Assembly (NCBI RefSeq): GCF_018141005.1 | Contig: NZ_CP046582.1 | Span: 4,340,001-4,404,000, forward strand | DNA: 64,000 nt | Origin: Erwinia sp. E602 | Lineage (GTDB): Bacteria > Pseudomonadota > Gammaproteobacteria > Enterobacterales > Enterobacteriaceae | Direction of reading: 5' to 3' | In this document: piece by piece, positions 57,283-64,000 of the stretch | Layout: each line of letters opens with the position of its first letter | Position numbering within the stretch: the first letter of the stretch is position 1 | Translations under genes and position numbers: made by a program | Notes under the pieces: generated by a model | What the model saw: the letters and a program-made list of their open reading frames with translations, nothing else | Database searches by the model: none | Told to the model about the DNA's origin: nothing

Positions 57283-57345
57283 GGCCCGTGATGCTTTGCT
57301 CCATGTACAGACTCTCTTCACTTTACGTTCGGAGTTGCCTGAAGG
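57283..57345 (+). repeat. Interspersed repeat, partial copy R3
   Basis: Matches the right half of R1/R2 (GGCCCGTGATGCTTTGCTCC, then TTTACGTTCGGAGTTGCCTG) with several changes in the CATGTACAGACTCTC segment. Same orientation as R1 and R2. Confidence 0.75.
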
Positions 57346-57580
57346 AAGAGCACCGCGCCCGACTCCCATCGTTTTGCATTGTCCGCAGGAGTCATCGCCT
57401 GCGGGTTCAGTGATCGACAGGCTCAGGCAGCGACGCCAGAAATTTCGGGCAATCGGGTCTTTCCGGATAAGCGGACCGTCAGCGGCCAGGGACGTGTTCA
57501 TAGCGTGTCCGTGTTCCGGAAAGACCCGATACGCCGGGCACCGGAACACGCAGCGACTTCTGCTTTGTGCGGGCCATCCA

Positions 57581-57643
57581 TGACCCGTGATGCTTTGCTC
57601 CGTGTACAGGCTCCCTGCGCTTTAGGTTCGGAGCTGCCTGAAA
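57581..57643 (+). repeat. Interspersed repeat, partial copy R4
   Basis: Right half of R1/R2, nearly exact (CCCGTGATGCTTTGCTCCGT, then CTTTAGGTTCGGAGCTGCCT). A short further copy, R5, of the last third follows at 57659-57699. Confidence 0.75.
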
Positions 57644-57709
57644 GAAAACACCTTTCAAGATACAGCCTCCCTGCGCTTAACGTTCCGAGTTGCCTGTAGG
57701 CAGAACAGG

Positions 57710-58255
57710 TTAGAAGTGCAGTGCCGCACCCACGTAAGGGCCGTTGGCGACGACGTTGTCTTTACGACCGTCTTTGCCGTTCAGGCTCATATATTTGTAG
57801 CCCACGCTGACGTCAACCAGCGAGATCGGCTGGAAGCTGACGCCGGCAGCGGCTTCCTGATAGTTGTCGATGTGGCTGGAGGTCGCGTCCGGCGCGTAGA
57901 AGTACTCACCGTAGACGTTAAACATGCTGGTTACCGGCACCTTAACGCCGCCGCCGATGGCGATGGCATAGCCGTCACGGGTGTCTTTCGGGTTGGTGGA
58001 CAGTGCTTTGACGGTCGGTGACAGGAACACGTCGCCGACCGCCACGTTGTAGCCCAGACCAAGGCTTTCCACGTTGCCGTCGTGGTCGCTGCGCAGCCAG
58101 TCGCCGGACAGCGCAAAGCCCGGGGTGTTGGTGCCCAGACCGACGTGAACGTCAGTGTAGTCTTTGCCCACGCTCACGCCGCCTTCGATAGCCTGGGCAG
58201 AGCCTGCCAGCGCCAGCAGTGCCAGCGCACCGGTTGTCATTGCCACTCTTTTCAT
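57710..58255 (-). CDS. YfaZ-family outer-membrane protein
   Basis: 181 residues from ATG 58255 (AGGAG 6 bases upstream). The signal peptide MKRVAMTTGALALLALAGSAQA precedes alternating amphipathic strands (SLGLGYNVAVGDVFLSPTV, VPVTSMFNVYGEYFYAP, SLVDVSVGYKYMSL) and a terminal aromatic residue (ALHF), the outer-membrane barrel signature. It matches the YfaZ family, of unknown function. GC content is back to genome level, so the island ends just before it. Confidence 0.82.
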   Translation of the reverse strand: MKRVAMTTGALALLALAGSAQAIEGGVSVGKDYTDVHVGLGTNTPGFALSGDWLRSDHDGNVESLGLGYNVAVGDVFLSPTVKALSTNPKDTRDGYAIAIGGGVKVPVTSMFNVYGEYFYAPDATSSHIDNYQEAAAGVSFQPISLVDVSVGYKYMSLNGKDGRKDNVVANGPYVGAALHF

Positions 58256-58397
58256 TGTTTTCTCCTGGTAAAAATTACGCATGCCGCAAGGCGGCGAGCG
58301 TGAAGACTAAAGCAATCACACTAAGAATTATATGAGAAACAGGGGAAAGCGCCTGAATTTGATTAACATTACAAAAATGGCGGTAAGCAAATATTTC

Positions 58398-59093
58398 TTA
58401 TCCGGCCCACATCAGGTGACCAATGGCCGGGGCCAGCACCACGGTGAGAATACCGGACAGCATCATCACCAGGCTGGATACCACGCCCTCCTGTGCACCC
58501 AGTTCGTAAGCACGGGCGGTACCGGCACCGTGGGAGGCGGCACCAAAGCCCGCACCCTTCGCCATCCCCTGGGTTATTGCCAGCCGCAGGAAAAGAATAT
58601 CCCCCACGGCCATGCCAAATACCCCGGTGATCACCACAAACAGCGCCACCAGGTCCGGCTGGCCGCCGAGCTGTTTCGCCGCCGCCAGCGCAAACGGCGT
58701 GGTGATCGAACGCACCGCCAGGCTGCGCTGAATAGCCTCGGGCAGCATCAGCAACCGGGCCAGCCACACCGAGCTGAACACGGCGACCAGCGTGGCGACG
58801 ATCACCCCGGCGGTCAGCGACAGCCAGTGGCGGCGAATAATCGCCAGGTTTTCATATACCGGCACGGCAAACGCAAGCGTCGCCGGGCCGAGCAGCCACA
58901 GCAGCCAGCGGCTCTCACCGATATAGTCCTGCCAGGAGACTTTTGTTACCAGCAGCAGCGCCACCAGCACCATCGGCGTCATCACCAGCGGCATCAGCAG
59001 CAGACGGTGCCAGCGGCGGTAGAGGCGCTTATTGCAGAAGTAGACGCCCAGCGTGACCAGCAGGCACACCACGCTCAGCAGCAGATCACGCAT
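58398..59093 (-). CDS. CidB/LrgB-family inner-membrane protein (YohK-like)
   Basis: 231 residues with about seven membrane segments. PLVMTPMVLVALLL, SLAVRSITTPFALAAAKQLGG and GAASHGAGTARAYELG are the LrgB/CidB signatures. It overlaps the CidA-type gene by 8 bases. The pair is likened to holin/antiholin proteins or to small-metabolite exporters; the function in enterobacteria is unsettled. Confidence 0.88.
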   Translation of the reverse strand: MRDLLLSVVCLLVTLGVYFCNKRLYRRWHRLLLMPLVMTPMVLVALLLVTKVSWQDYIGESRWLLWLLGPATLAFAVPVYENLAIIRRHWLSLTAGVIVATLVAVFSSVWLARLLMLPEAIQRSLAVRSITTPFALAAAKQLGGQPDLVALFVVITGVFGMAVGDILFLRLAITQGMAKGAGFGAASHGAGTARAYELGAQEGVVSSLVMMLSGILTVVLAPAIGHLMWAG

Positions 59094-59535
59094 GACGTTT
59101 AGCCTCCCGCCGCGCGCTCAGCCAGCACTCAAAACGGTAGACCCGCTCCACCACCACGCTGGTCGCCGCCAGCACCAGCAGGGTACTGACGCCGATCACC
59201 AGCAGAATGCGCCAGCCCTCCAGCCGCAGCAGCTCCGCATAGTTCACCACCGCCACCACCGCCGGGATAAAGAACAGCAGCATTTCGGCCAGCAGCCAGT
59301 TCGCGCCGGCTTTGACCCAGCCGAGCGGCAGCACCCGCAGCACGATCATCGCCAGCAACAGCAGCAGGCCGACGATATTGGCCGGCAGCGGCAGGTGCAG
59401 CCAGATCACCAGTTGCTCAGAGAATACAAACAGCGCGATGTAGAGTAAGACCTGCAGTGGCACCTGCAGGCGCTGCCGCCAGGCGGGGGCAGACGGTAGC
59501 GGGCCGGTCAGGTGCTGTGGGGTGCTGCGACTCAC
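59086..59535 (-). CDS. CidA/LrgA-family protein (YohJ-like)
   Basis: 149 residues with four membrane segments. LYIALFVFSEQLVIWLHLPLPANIVGLLLL and LFFIPAVVAVVNY are the LrgA/CidA blocks. First gene of the pair; divergent from a LysR gene with about 100 bp between, like cidABC-cidR of Gram-positive bacteria. Confidence 0.88.
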   Translation of the reverse strand: MSRSTPQHLTGPLPSAPAWRQRLQVPLQVLLYIALFVFSEQLVIWLHLPLPANIVGLLLLLAMIVLRVLPLGWVKAGANWLLAEMLLFFIPAVVAVVNYAELLRLEGWRILLVIGVSTLLVLAATSVVVERVYRFECWLSARREAKRHA

Positions 59536-59632
59536 TTTTTATCCTCGGTAGTACTTCGACAGAAATGATTATAAATCCGCGACAAAGGGTGAAAAAAATG
59601 AATTAATATTATTCCAGCTATGCCAGAAAGGA

Positions 59633-60541
59633 ATGATGATGGACGTTCGCGCGTTGCGCTATTTTGTGGAAGTGGTTCGCCAGCAGAGTTTTACCCGCGC
59701 GGCGGAACAGCTGTACGTCACCCAGCCGACCATCAGCAAGATGCTGCGCCAGCTGGAAGAGGAGCTGGGCTGCACGCTGCTGCTGCGCGAAGGGCGCAGG
59801 CTGCATCTGACCGACACCGGCCAGGCGGTCTATCAGCGCGGGCTGACTATCCTGCAGGAGTTTAAACAGCTGGAAGCCGAGATCAGCGATATCAACGAGC
59901 TGAAAACCGGCGAGCTGCGGCTGGGCATTCCGCCGATGGTCGGCATGCAGATCGCCGGTGCGGTCTCCGCCTTCCGCCAGCGTTACCCGGGTGTGGTGCT
60001 GAAGATCTCTGAGTTTGGCGGCCTGACGGTGCAGCAGGCGGTGCTGACCGGCAGCCTGGACATTGCCATGACCGCTCTGCCAATCGCTGACGATCAGCCA
60101 CTCAACGCGCTGCCGCTGGTCAGCCATCCGCTGTGCGTGCTGGTGCCGCGTACCGAGGCCTGGCTGCGCCGCACCCACGTGCCGCTGGCCGAGCTGGCCG
60201 GGCATCCGATCCTGATTTATAACGAAGAATTTTCCCTCAACCGCCAGCTGATGCGCGCATTTCAGGCCAGCGGCTTTACGCCGCAGATCGCCGTGCGCAG
60301 CGGCCAGTGGGACTTTCTGGCGGCAATGGTACAGGCAGGAATGGGGGTAGCGATTTTGCCGGAGCCAGTCTGCCAGCGGCTGGATAAGAGCCAGCTGCTG
60401 TGGCTGCCGCTGGAGTCGGATCTGGTGTGGCAGCTGGGGCTAATCTGGCGCGAGGGCAGCTACCTGTCGCGCAGCGCCCAGGCGTGGATCAGCTGCTGCC
60501 GCGAGTGCCTGCCGGGTGAAGCACCAGGGCTGTCACTGTAA
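59633..60541 (+). CDS. LysR-family regulator, CidR-like
   Basis: 302 residues; three consecutive ATGs (59633, 59636, 59639) follow AAAGGA, the third being best spaced. The helix-turn-helix is QSFTRAAEQLYVTQPTISKMLRQLEEELG. The effector domain starts near residue 90. Divergent from the cidAB-type pair, which it likely activates in response to a weak acid or similar signal, by analogy with CidR. Confidence 0.87.
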   Translation: MMMDVRALRYFVEVVRQQSFTRAAEQLYVTQPTISKMLRQLEEELGCTLLLREGRRLHLTDTGQAVYQRGLTILQEFKQLEAEISDINELKTGELRLGIPPMVGMQIAGAVSAFRQRYPGVVLKISEFGGLTVQQAVLTGSLDIAMTALPIADDQPLNALPLVSHPLCVLVPRTEAWLRRTHVPLAELAGHPILIYNEEFSLNRQLMRAFQASGFTPQIAVRSGQWDFLAAMVQAGMGVAILPEPVCQRLDKSQLLWLPLESDLVWQLGLIWREGSYLSRSAQAWISCCRECLPGEAPGLSL

Positions 60542-60615
60542 AATTCAGAAAATGCGCGGTTATCTGTTGCGGAGATGCTGAGAACTAATCCGCACATTTT
60601 TGTGCTACCAGCATA

Positions 60616-60638
60616 CGGGCGGGGCCGTGCCCCGCCCG
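60616..60638. terminator. GC-rich hairpin between convergent LysR and yjcE
   Basis: A 10-bp perfect stem CGGGCGGGGC / GCCCCGCCCG with loop CGT in the gap between the two stops; the T tract is weak on either strand. Confidence 0.6.
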
Positions 60639-60643
60639 CCGGT

Positions 60644-62293
60644 TTACTCCTCTTTACCGCTCAGCAGCGTTTCCAGCAGGTCGAGCTCGTGCAGCAGCTG
60701 CTGCATGGTTTCGTTGCTGATCTGCTGGGTGGCGCGCAGGTGGTAGAGCTCGGCGCGTTCGGCACGCACCGCGTTCAGGCGGAAGCGGCGTTCGAGGTTC
60801 TCGGCAAACTGCGAACGTTCCAGATCGTCTTTGCCGTCCACCCGGCGGCGCAGGTTACCAATTACCCGCGAACTCACCTCTTTCAGTAGCTCGGTATCGA
60901 TGTTCTCTTCGGTGTCCGCCGTCAGCCGCTCTTCCATCTTATACAGGCTCTCCATCGCCACGCCGGCCATCACCGCCCGCGCGGTCTGCACTTCGCGGCG
61001 GTGCACGCTTTTATCGATACCGTCAATACCGCGCAGCAGCAGCGGCAGCAGCACCACACCAACCAGCAGCGAGAACAGGATCACCCCGGTGGCGAGAAAC
61101 ACCAGCTCGTAGCGCGCCGGGAAGTCGCTGCCGTTGCTCAGCAGCAGCGGAATCGACAGCACGCCGGCGAGGGTAATCGCCCCGCGCACGCCGGCAAAGG
61201 TGGCGATCAGCAGCTCGCGGGTGGAGTAGCTGGAAAACTCCATCGGCCGCTTTTTCAGCAGGCGGCGACTGATGGCGCGCATGGTCCACAGCCAGCCGAA
61301 ACGCACGATCATCAGCGCAAAATAGACCAGTACCACCGAGGCAAACAGCACCCACAGCTCGACGTTAGGGTCGGCATCGGCCTGCCTGACCGAGATTTCC
61401 AGAATCCCCGGCAGCTGCAGGCCGAGCATCAGGAACACCATGCCGTTAAACACAAACTCCAGCATCTGCCAGACGCTGTTGGCACGCAGGCGCATTGCCA
61501 GCGGCGCCTGGCGAATAATGCCGGAGCGAGAAATGGTCATCCCGGCCGCCACGGCGGCGAGGATGCCGGAGACGCCGATATGCTCGGCAATCAGGTAGGA
61601 GGCAAACGGCAGCAGCAGCAGCAGCACGGTCTGCGTCGCCGGATCGTCACCGCTCAGGCGGCTGAACAGGCGCAGCGATTTACCGTACAGCCAGCAGATG
61701 GCGATACCGGCCAGCAGACCGCCAATTGCCACCTTAAGAAATTCGACCGTAGCACCGGAGACGGTAAACACCATGGTGCCCATCACTACCGCCACGGCAA
61801 ACTTCAGCGACACCAGGCCGGAGGCGTCGTTCATCAACGCCTCGCCCTGCAGGATCGACATGATTTTTTTCGGAATACGCCCTTCACCGACGATGCCGGA
61901 GAGCGCCACCGCATCGGTCGGTGACAGGACGGCGGCCAGCGCAAACGCCGGGATCAGCGGGATGCCCGGCACCAGCCAGTAAATCAGGTAACCAATACCG
62001 ACCACGGTAACCAGCACCAGCGCCAGCGCCAGGCCGATAATCTCCCGCCCGTGGTGCAGGAACTCGCTGGTCGGGGTTTTCCAGCCGTCGGCAAACAGCA
62101 GCGGCGGGATAAACAGCACCAGAAACAGCTCGGGGTCAAAGTCGACGTGCAGGCCGAACGTCGGCCAGGCCAGCAGCGCCCCCACGGCAATCTGCACCAG
62201 CGGCAGGGGGATCTGAAACGGGATAATACGCGCGGCCACGCCCGAGAGCGACACGACCAGCGTCAAAATGAGGATGGTGAAGAAGATTTCCAT
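60644..62293 (-). CDS. yjcE: Na+/H+ antiporter YjcE (CPA1 family)
   Basis: 549 residues, the same length as E. coli YjcE and nearly collinear. Twelve or more spans precede a cytosolic C-terminal tail of about 140 residues with charged helices. SPTDAVALSGIVGEGRIPKK and GEALMNDASGLVSLKFAVA carry the Asp residues of the CPA1 ion site. It exports sodium or potassium for protons. In E. coli it sits next to ghxP, as here. Confidence 0.93.
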   Translation of the reverse strand: MEIFFTILILTLVVSLSGVAARIIPFQIPLPLVQIAVGALLAWPTFGLHVDFDPELFLVLFIPPLLFADGWKTPTSEFLHHGREIIGLALALVLVTVVGIGYLIYWLVPGIPLIPAFALAAVLSPTDAVALSGIVGEGRIPKKIMSILQGEALMNDASGLVSLKFAVAVVMGTMVFTVSGATVEFLKVAIGGLLAGIAICWLYGKSLRLFSRLSGDDPATQTVLLLLLPFASYLIAEHIGVSGILAAVAAGMTISRSGIIRQAPLAMRLRANSVWQMLEFVFNGMVFLMLGLQLPGILEISVRQADADPNVELWVLFASVVLVYFALMIVRFGWLWTMRAISRRLLKKRPMEFSSYSTRELLIATFAGVRGAITLAGVLSIPLLLSNGSDFPARYELVFLATGVILFSLLVGVVLLPLLLRGIDGIDKSVHRREVQTARAVMAGVAMESLYKMEERLTADTEENIDTELLKEVSSRVIGNLRRRVDGKDDLERSQFAENLERRFRLNAVRAERAELYHLRATQQISNETMQQLLHELDLLETLLSGKEE

Positions 62294-62474
62294 GTTTACC
62301 TTACTCTGTCTTCCGGTGGGGTTTCATGCAAAGACGGCAGCGCAATGCACCTTGCAGAACATCACCGTCAGCGGCACAGCCAGCGTGACGGGACACAGAT
62401 TATAGTAAAACAAAATAGTAAACCGTTGAAAAACAGGATGTGCTCAGGAGGGAAATTCAGTAGGTTCTGAAGGT

Positions 62475-62495
62475 GGGGCCGCCGTCTGCGGCCCC
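62475..62495 (-). terminator. GC-rich hairpin after ghxP
   Basis: GGGGCCGC / GCGGCCCC, 8-bp stem with a 5-base loop, just past the ghxP stop on the minus strand; no T run. Confidence 0.5.
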
Positions 62496-62504
62496 GAAAC
62501 AGCA

Positions 62505-63851
62505 TTAAATCGCCCAGCCGCCGGCATAGAAAGCGACAAGGATCGCCGCGATAATCACCGTACCGGCGTTCAGCTTGCGCCACTCGCCGGCAAAGATGCG
62601 GCCGATCACCAGCGCACCGAAGCCAAGCATAATGCCGGTCACGATGTTGCAGGTCAGCACGATAAACACCGCCGCCAGCAGGCCGGACATCGCATCAACA
62701 AAGTCATCAAAGTCGATTTTAGAGACGTTGCTGAGCATCAGCAGGCCAACGTACATCAGCGCCGGCGCCGTGGCATAGCCCGGCACCAGGTAGGCCAGCG
62801 GTGACAGGAACAGGATCATCAGGAACAGCACGCCGACCACGATCGCCGTCAGGCCGGTTTTGCCGCCCGCCGCGGTGCCCGCCGCCGATTCGATATAGAC
62901 CGCCGCCGGGGCCGCACCGACCAGACCGGAGAAGATGCTGCTCAGCGAGTCGCTGGTTAACGCCTTACCGCCGTTGATAATCTGGTTGTCTTTATCCAGC
63001 AGGTTGGCCTGGCCGGCCACCGCGCGGATGGTGCCGGTGGCATCAAACACCGCGGTCATCACCAGTGCCAGTACGCTTGGCAGCACCGCCGGTTGCAGCG
63101 CGCCGAGGATATCCAGGCTGAACACCAGCGAATTCCCCTGCGCATCGCTCAGGCTTGGCATGGCGAACAGCCCCTGATACTTAACCGACGGGTCAAACAG
63201 CAGGCCGATCACCGAGATGGCGATAATGGTCAGTAAAATGCCGCCCGGCACGCGCAGTTTCTCCAGACCAAAGATGGCCGCCAGTCCGACCAGCGTCATG
63301 ATCACCGGGAAGGAGGTGAAGTGGCCCATCGCCACCGGCAGACCGGCCGCCGGGTTCTTCACCACCAGGCCGACGCTGTCCGCGGCGATCAGCAGCAGGA
63401 ACAGACCGATACCGACTCCGGTACCGTGCGCAACGCCCATCGGCAGGTTGCGCAGGATCCAGGCGCGAATGCCGGTGGCGGAGATCAGGGTAAACAGGAT
63501 ACCCATCAGGAACACCGCACCCAGCGCCACCGGCACGCTGATCTGCTGCCCCAGCACCAGGCTGAAGGCGGTAAAGGCGGTCAGCGAGATGGCACAACCG
63601 ATCGCCATCGGCAGGTTCGCCCACAGCCCCATCAGCAGCGAGCCAAAGCCCGCCACCAGACAGGTGGCCACAAACACCGCCGTTGGCGGGAAGCCGGCTT
63701 TACCAAGCATGGACGGCACCACAATCACCGAGTAGACCATCGCCAGGAAGGTCGTAAGTCCGGCAATAATTTCCTGACGCACGCTGCTGCCGCGTGCAGA
63801 AATTTTAAACCAGGCGTCCAGGCCGCCGGCCGGTTGAGAAGGAGTCGACAT
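62505..63851 (-). CDS. ghxP: Guanine/hypoxanthine permease GhxP (YjcD), NCS2/AzgA type
   Basis: 448 residues from ATG 63851 (GAGG 6 bases upstream; E. coli YjcD 449). Blocks typical of AzgA-like NCS2 carriers are visible: [70 protein letters not shown] and [13 protein letters not shown]. It imports guanine and hypoxanthine with protons across the inner membrane. A PurR box upstream fits regulation by purine supply. Confidence 0.92.
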   Translation of the reverse strand: MSTPSQPAGGLDAWFKISARGSSVRQEIIAGLTTFLAMVYSVIVVPSMLGKAGFPPTAVFVATCLVAGFGSLLMGLWANLPMAIGCAISLTAFTAFSLVLGQQISVPVALGAVFLMGILFTLISATGIRAWILRNLPMGVAHGTGVGIGLFLLLIAADSVGLVVKNPAAGLPVAMGHFTSFPVIMTLVGLAAIFGLEKLRVPGGILLTIIAISVIGLLFDPSVKYQGLFAMPSLSDAQGNSLVFSLDILGALQPAVLPSVLALVMTAVFDATGTIRAVAGQANLLDKDNQIINGGKALTSDSLSSIFSGLVGAAPAAVYIESAAGTAAGGKTGLTAIVVGVLFLMILFLSPLAYLVPGYATAPALMYVGLLMLSNVSKIDFDDFVDAMSGLLAAVFIVLTCNIVTGIMLGFGALVIGRIFAGEWRKLNAGTVIIAAILVAFYAGGWAI

Positions 63852-63980
63852 GATAATCCTCTGAGATTTCTTATGAGTTATTGCTGCGCGGTATCGCGGG
63901 CAGAGCCGCGATCGACGTTTGCATCCCTGGCACAATAGTCGCGGTGCAGCGGACCTCAGGGAGAGGCGCTGACCGGATAA

Positions 63981-63996
63981 AGGCAAACGTTTACTA
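63981..63996 (-). promoter_or_regulatory. PurR box upstream of ghxP
   Basis: AGGCAAACGTTTACTA matches the PurR consensus ANGCAAACGNTTNCNT at all fixed positions except the last. It lies about 130 bp before the ghxP start codon, at the window edge. Confidence 0.75.
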
Positions 63997-64000
63997 TTTT

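Larger units (their letters stand above)
56871..57709. other. Non-coding, repeat-dense region between the IS110 remnant and yfaZ
   Basis: No supported gene. It holds repeat copies R3, R4 and R5 and a second short repeat type: GCGTGTCCG-GTTCCGG at 57099-57115 and 57503-57519, and ATACGCCGGGCA at 57230-57241 and 57529-57540, with GCAGCGA and TTCTGCT nearby. The phrase GCGGACCGTC-GCGGCC occurs at the IS110 break and again near 57471. Confidence 0.65.

Noticed and set aside
63852..63986. N-terminal extension of ghxP
   Set aside because: E. coli GhxP starts at the equivalent of ATG 63851, which has a good ribosome site; the extension is Arg/Cys-rich chance sequence.

Overview
The window looks like a chromosome segment of a plant- or environment-associated member of Enterobacterales, most likely Erwiniaceae (Erwinia/Pantoea type). 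Grounds: most proteins read as close relatives of Escherichia coli proteins (YbiV, YdcJ, TreF, YiaK, LyxK, SgbE, SbmA, GltP, Acs-YjcH-ActP, YjcE, GhxP), the DNA is GC-rich, there is a three-subunit periplasmic gluconate-type dehydrogenase, and there is a convergent luxR/luxI pair laid out like esaR/esaI. Genus assignment is inference.

Layout. 0-2.5 kb: end of an unrecognised operon (multi-TM Ala/Pro-rich protein plus a secreted VWA-like protein). 2.6-7.4 kb: LysR/MFS pair, HAD phosphatase, YdcJ. 7.4-10.9 kb: a sugar-porin plus secreted-esterase operon behind a CRP-like site and a BglG-type antiterminator/terminator. 10.9-17.7 kb: trehalase, LysE exporter, a second LeuC/LeuD-like dehydratase with its LysR regulator, and a YrdC-domain protein. 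17.8-30.5 kb: a yia-type L-ascorbate/2,3-diketogulonate cluster in which an ABC importer and an SMP-30 lactonase precede yiaK-yiaL-MFS-lyxK-sgbH-sgbU-sgbE; the IclR repressor is divergent, and one 30-bp motif sits just after the predicted -10 box of both transcription units. 30.6-31.3 kb: a higBA-type toxin-antitoxin pair between two nearly identical hairpins. 31.3-35.3 kb: gluconate/2-ketogluconate dehydrogenase. 35.5-47.2 kb: twin coiled-coil membrane proteins, a PAS-GGDEF-EAL protein, sbmA behind interleaved inverted repeats, dihydroxyacetone kinase, a long-type leuA, an AraC regulator and an Aer-like chemoreceptor with a near-perfect sigma-28 promoter. 47.5-53.4 kb: gltP and acs-yjcH-actP. 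53.4-57.7 kb: an AT-rich island bounded on both sides by copies of one interspersed repeat; it holds luxR, a frameshifted luxI, a Ner-like regulator and an IS110 remnant. 57.7-64 kb: yfaZ-like, cidAB-type genes with a LysR regulator, yjcE and ghxP with a PurR box.

How the genes work together. The central theme is sugar-acid catabolism. The yia-type cluster would import an ascorbate-like lactone or sugar acid, open and reduce it, phosphorylate it (LyxK), decarboxylate it (SgbH) and epimerise it (SgbU, SgbE) to D-xylulose 5-phosphate. The membrane dehydrogenase oxidises gluconate-type acids in the periplasm, and acs-actP scavenges acetate. E. coli has ghxP-yjcE-yjcF-actP-yjcH-acs in a row, so the island plus yfaZ/cid genes occupy the place of yjcF.

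Most notable: the decayed luxI beside an intact luxR, the BglG-type attenuator with an enlarged apical hairpin, the shared operator in the yia-type cluster, the hairpin-flanked toxin-antitoxin pair, and the pseudoknot-like repeats before sbmA. I saw no tRNA, rRNA or CRISPR array.
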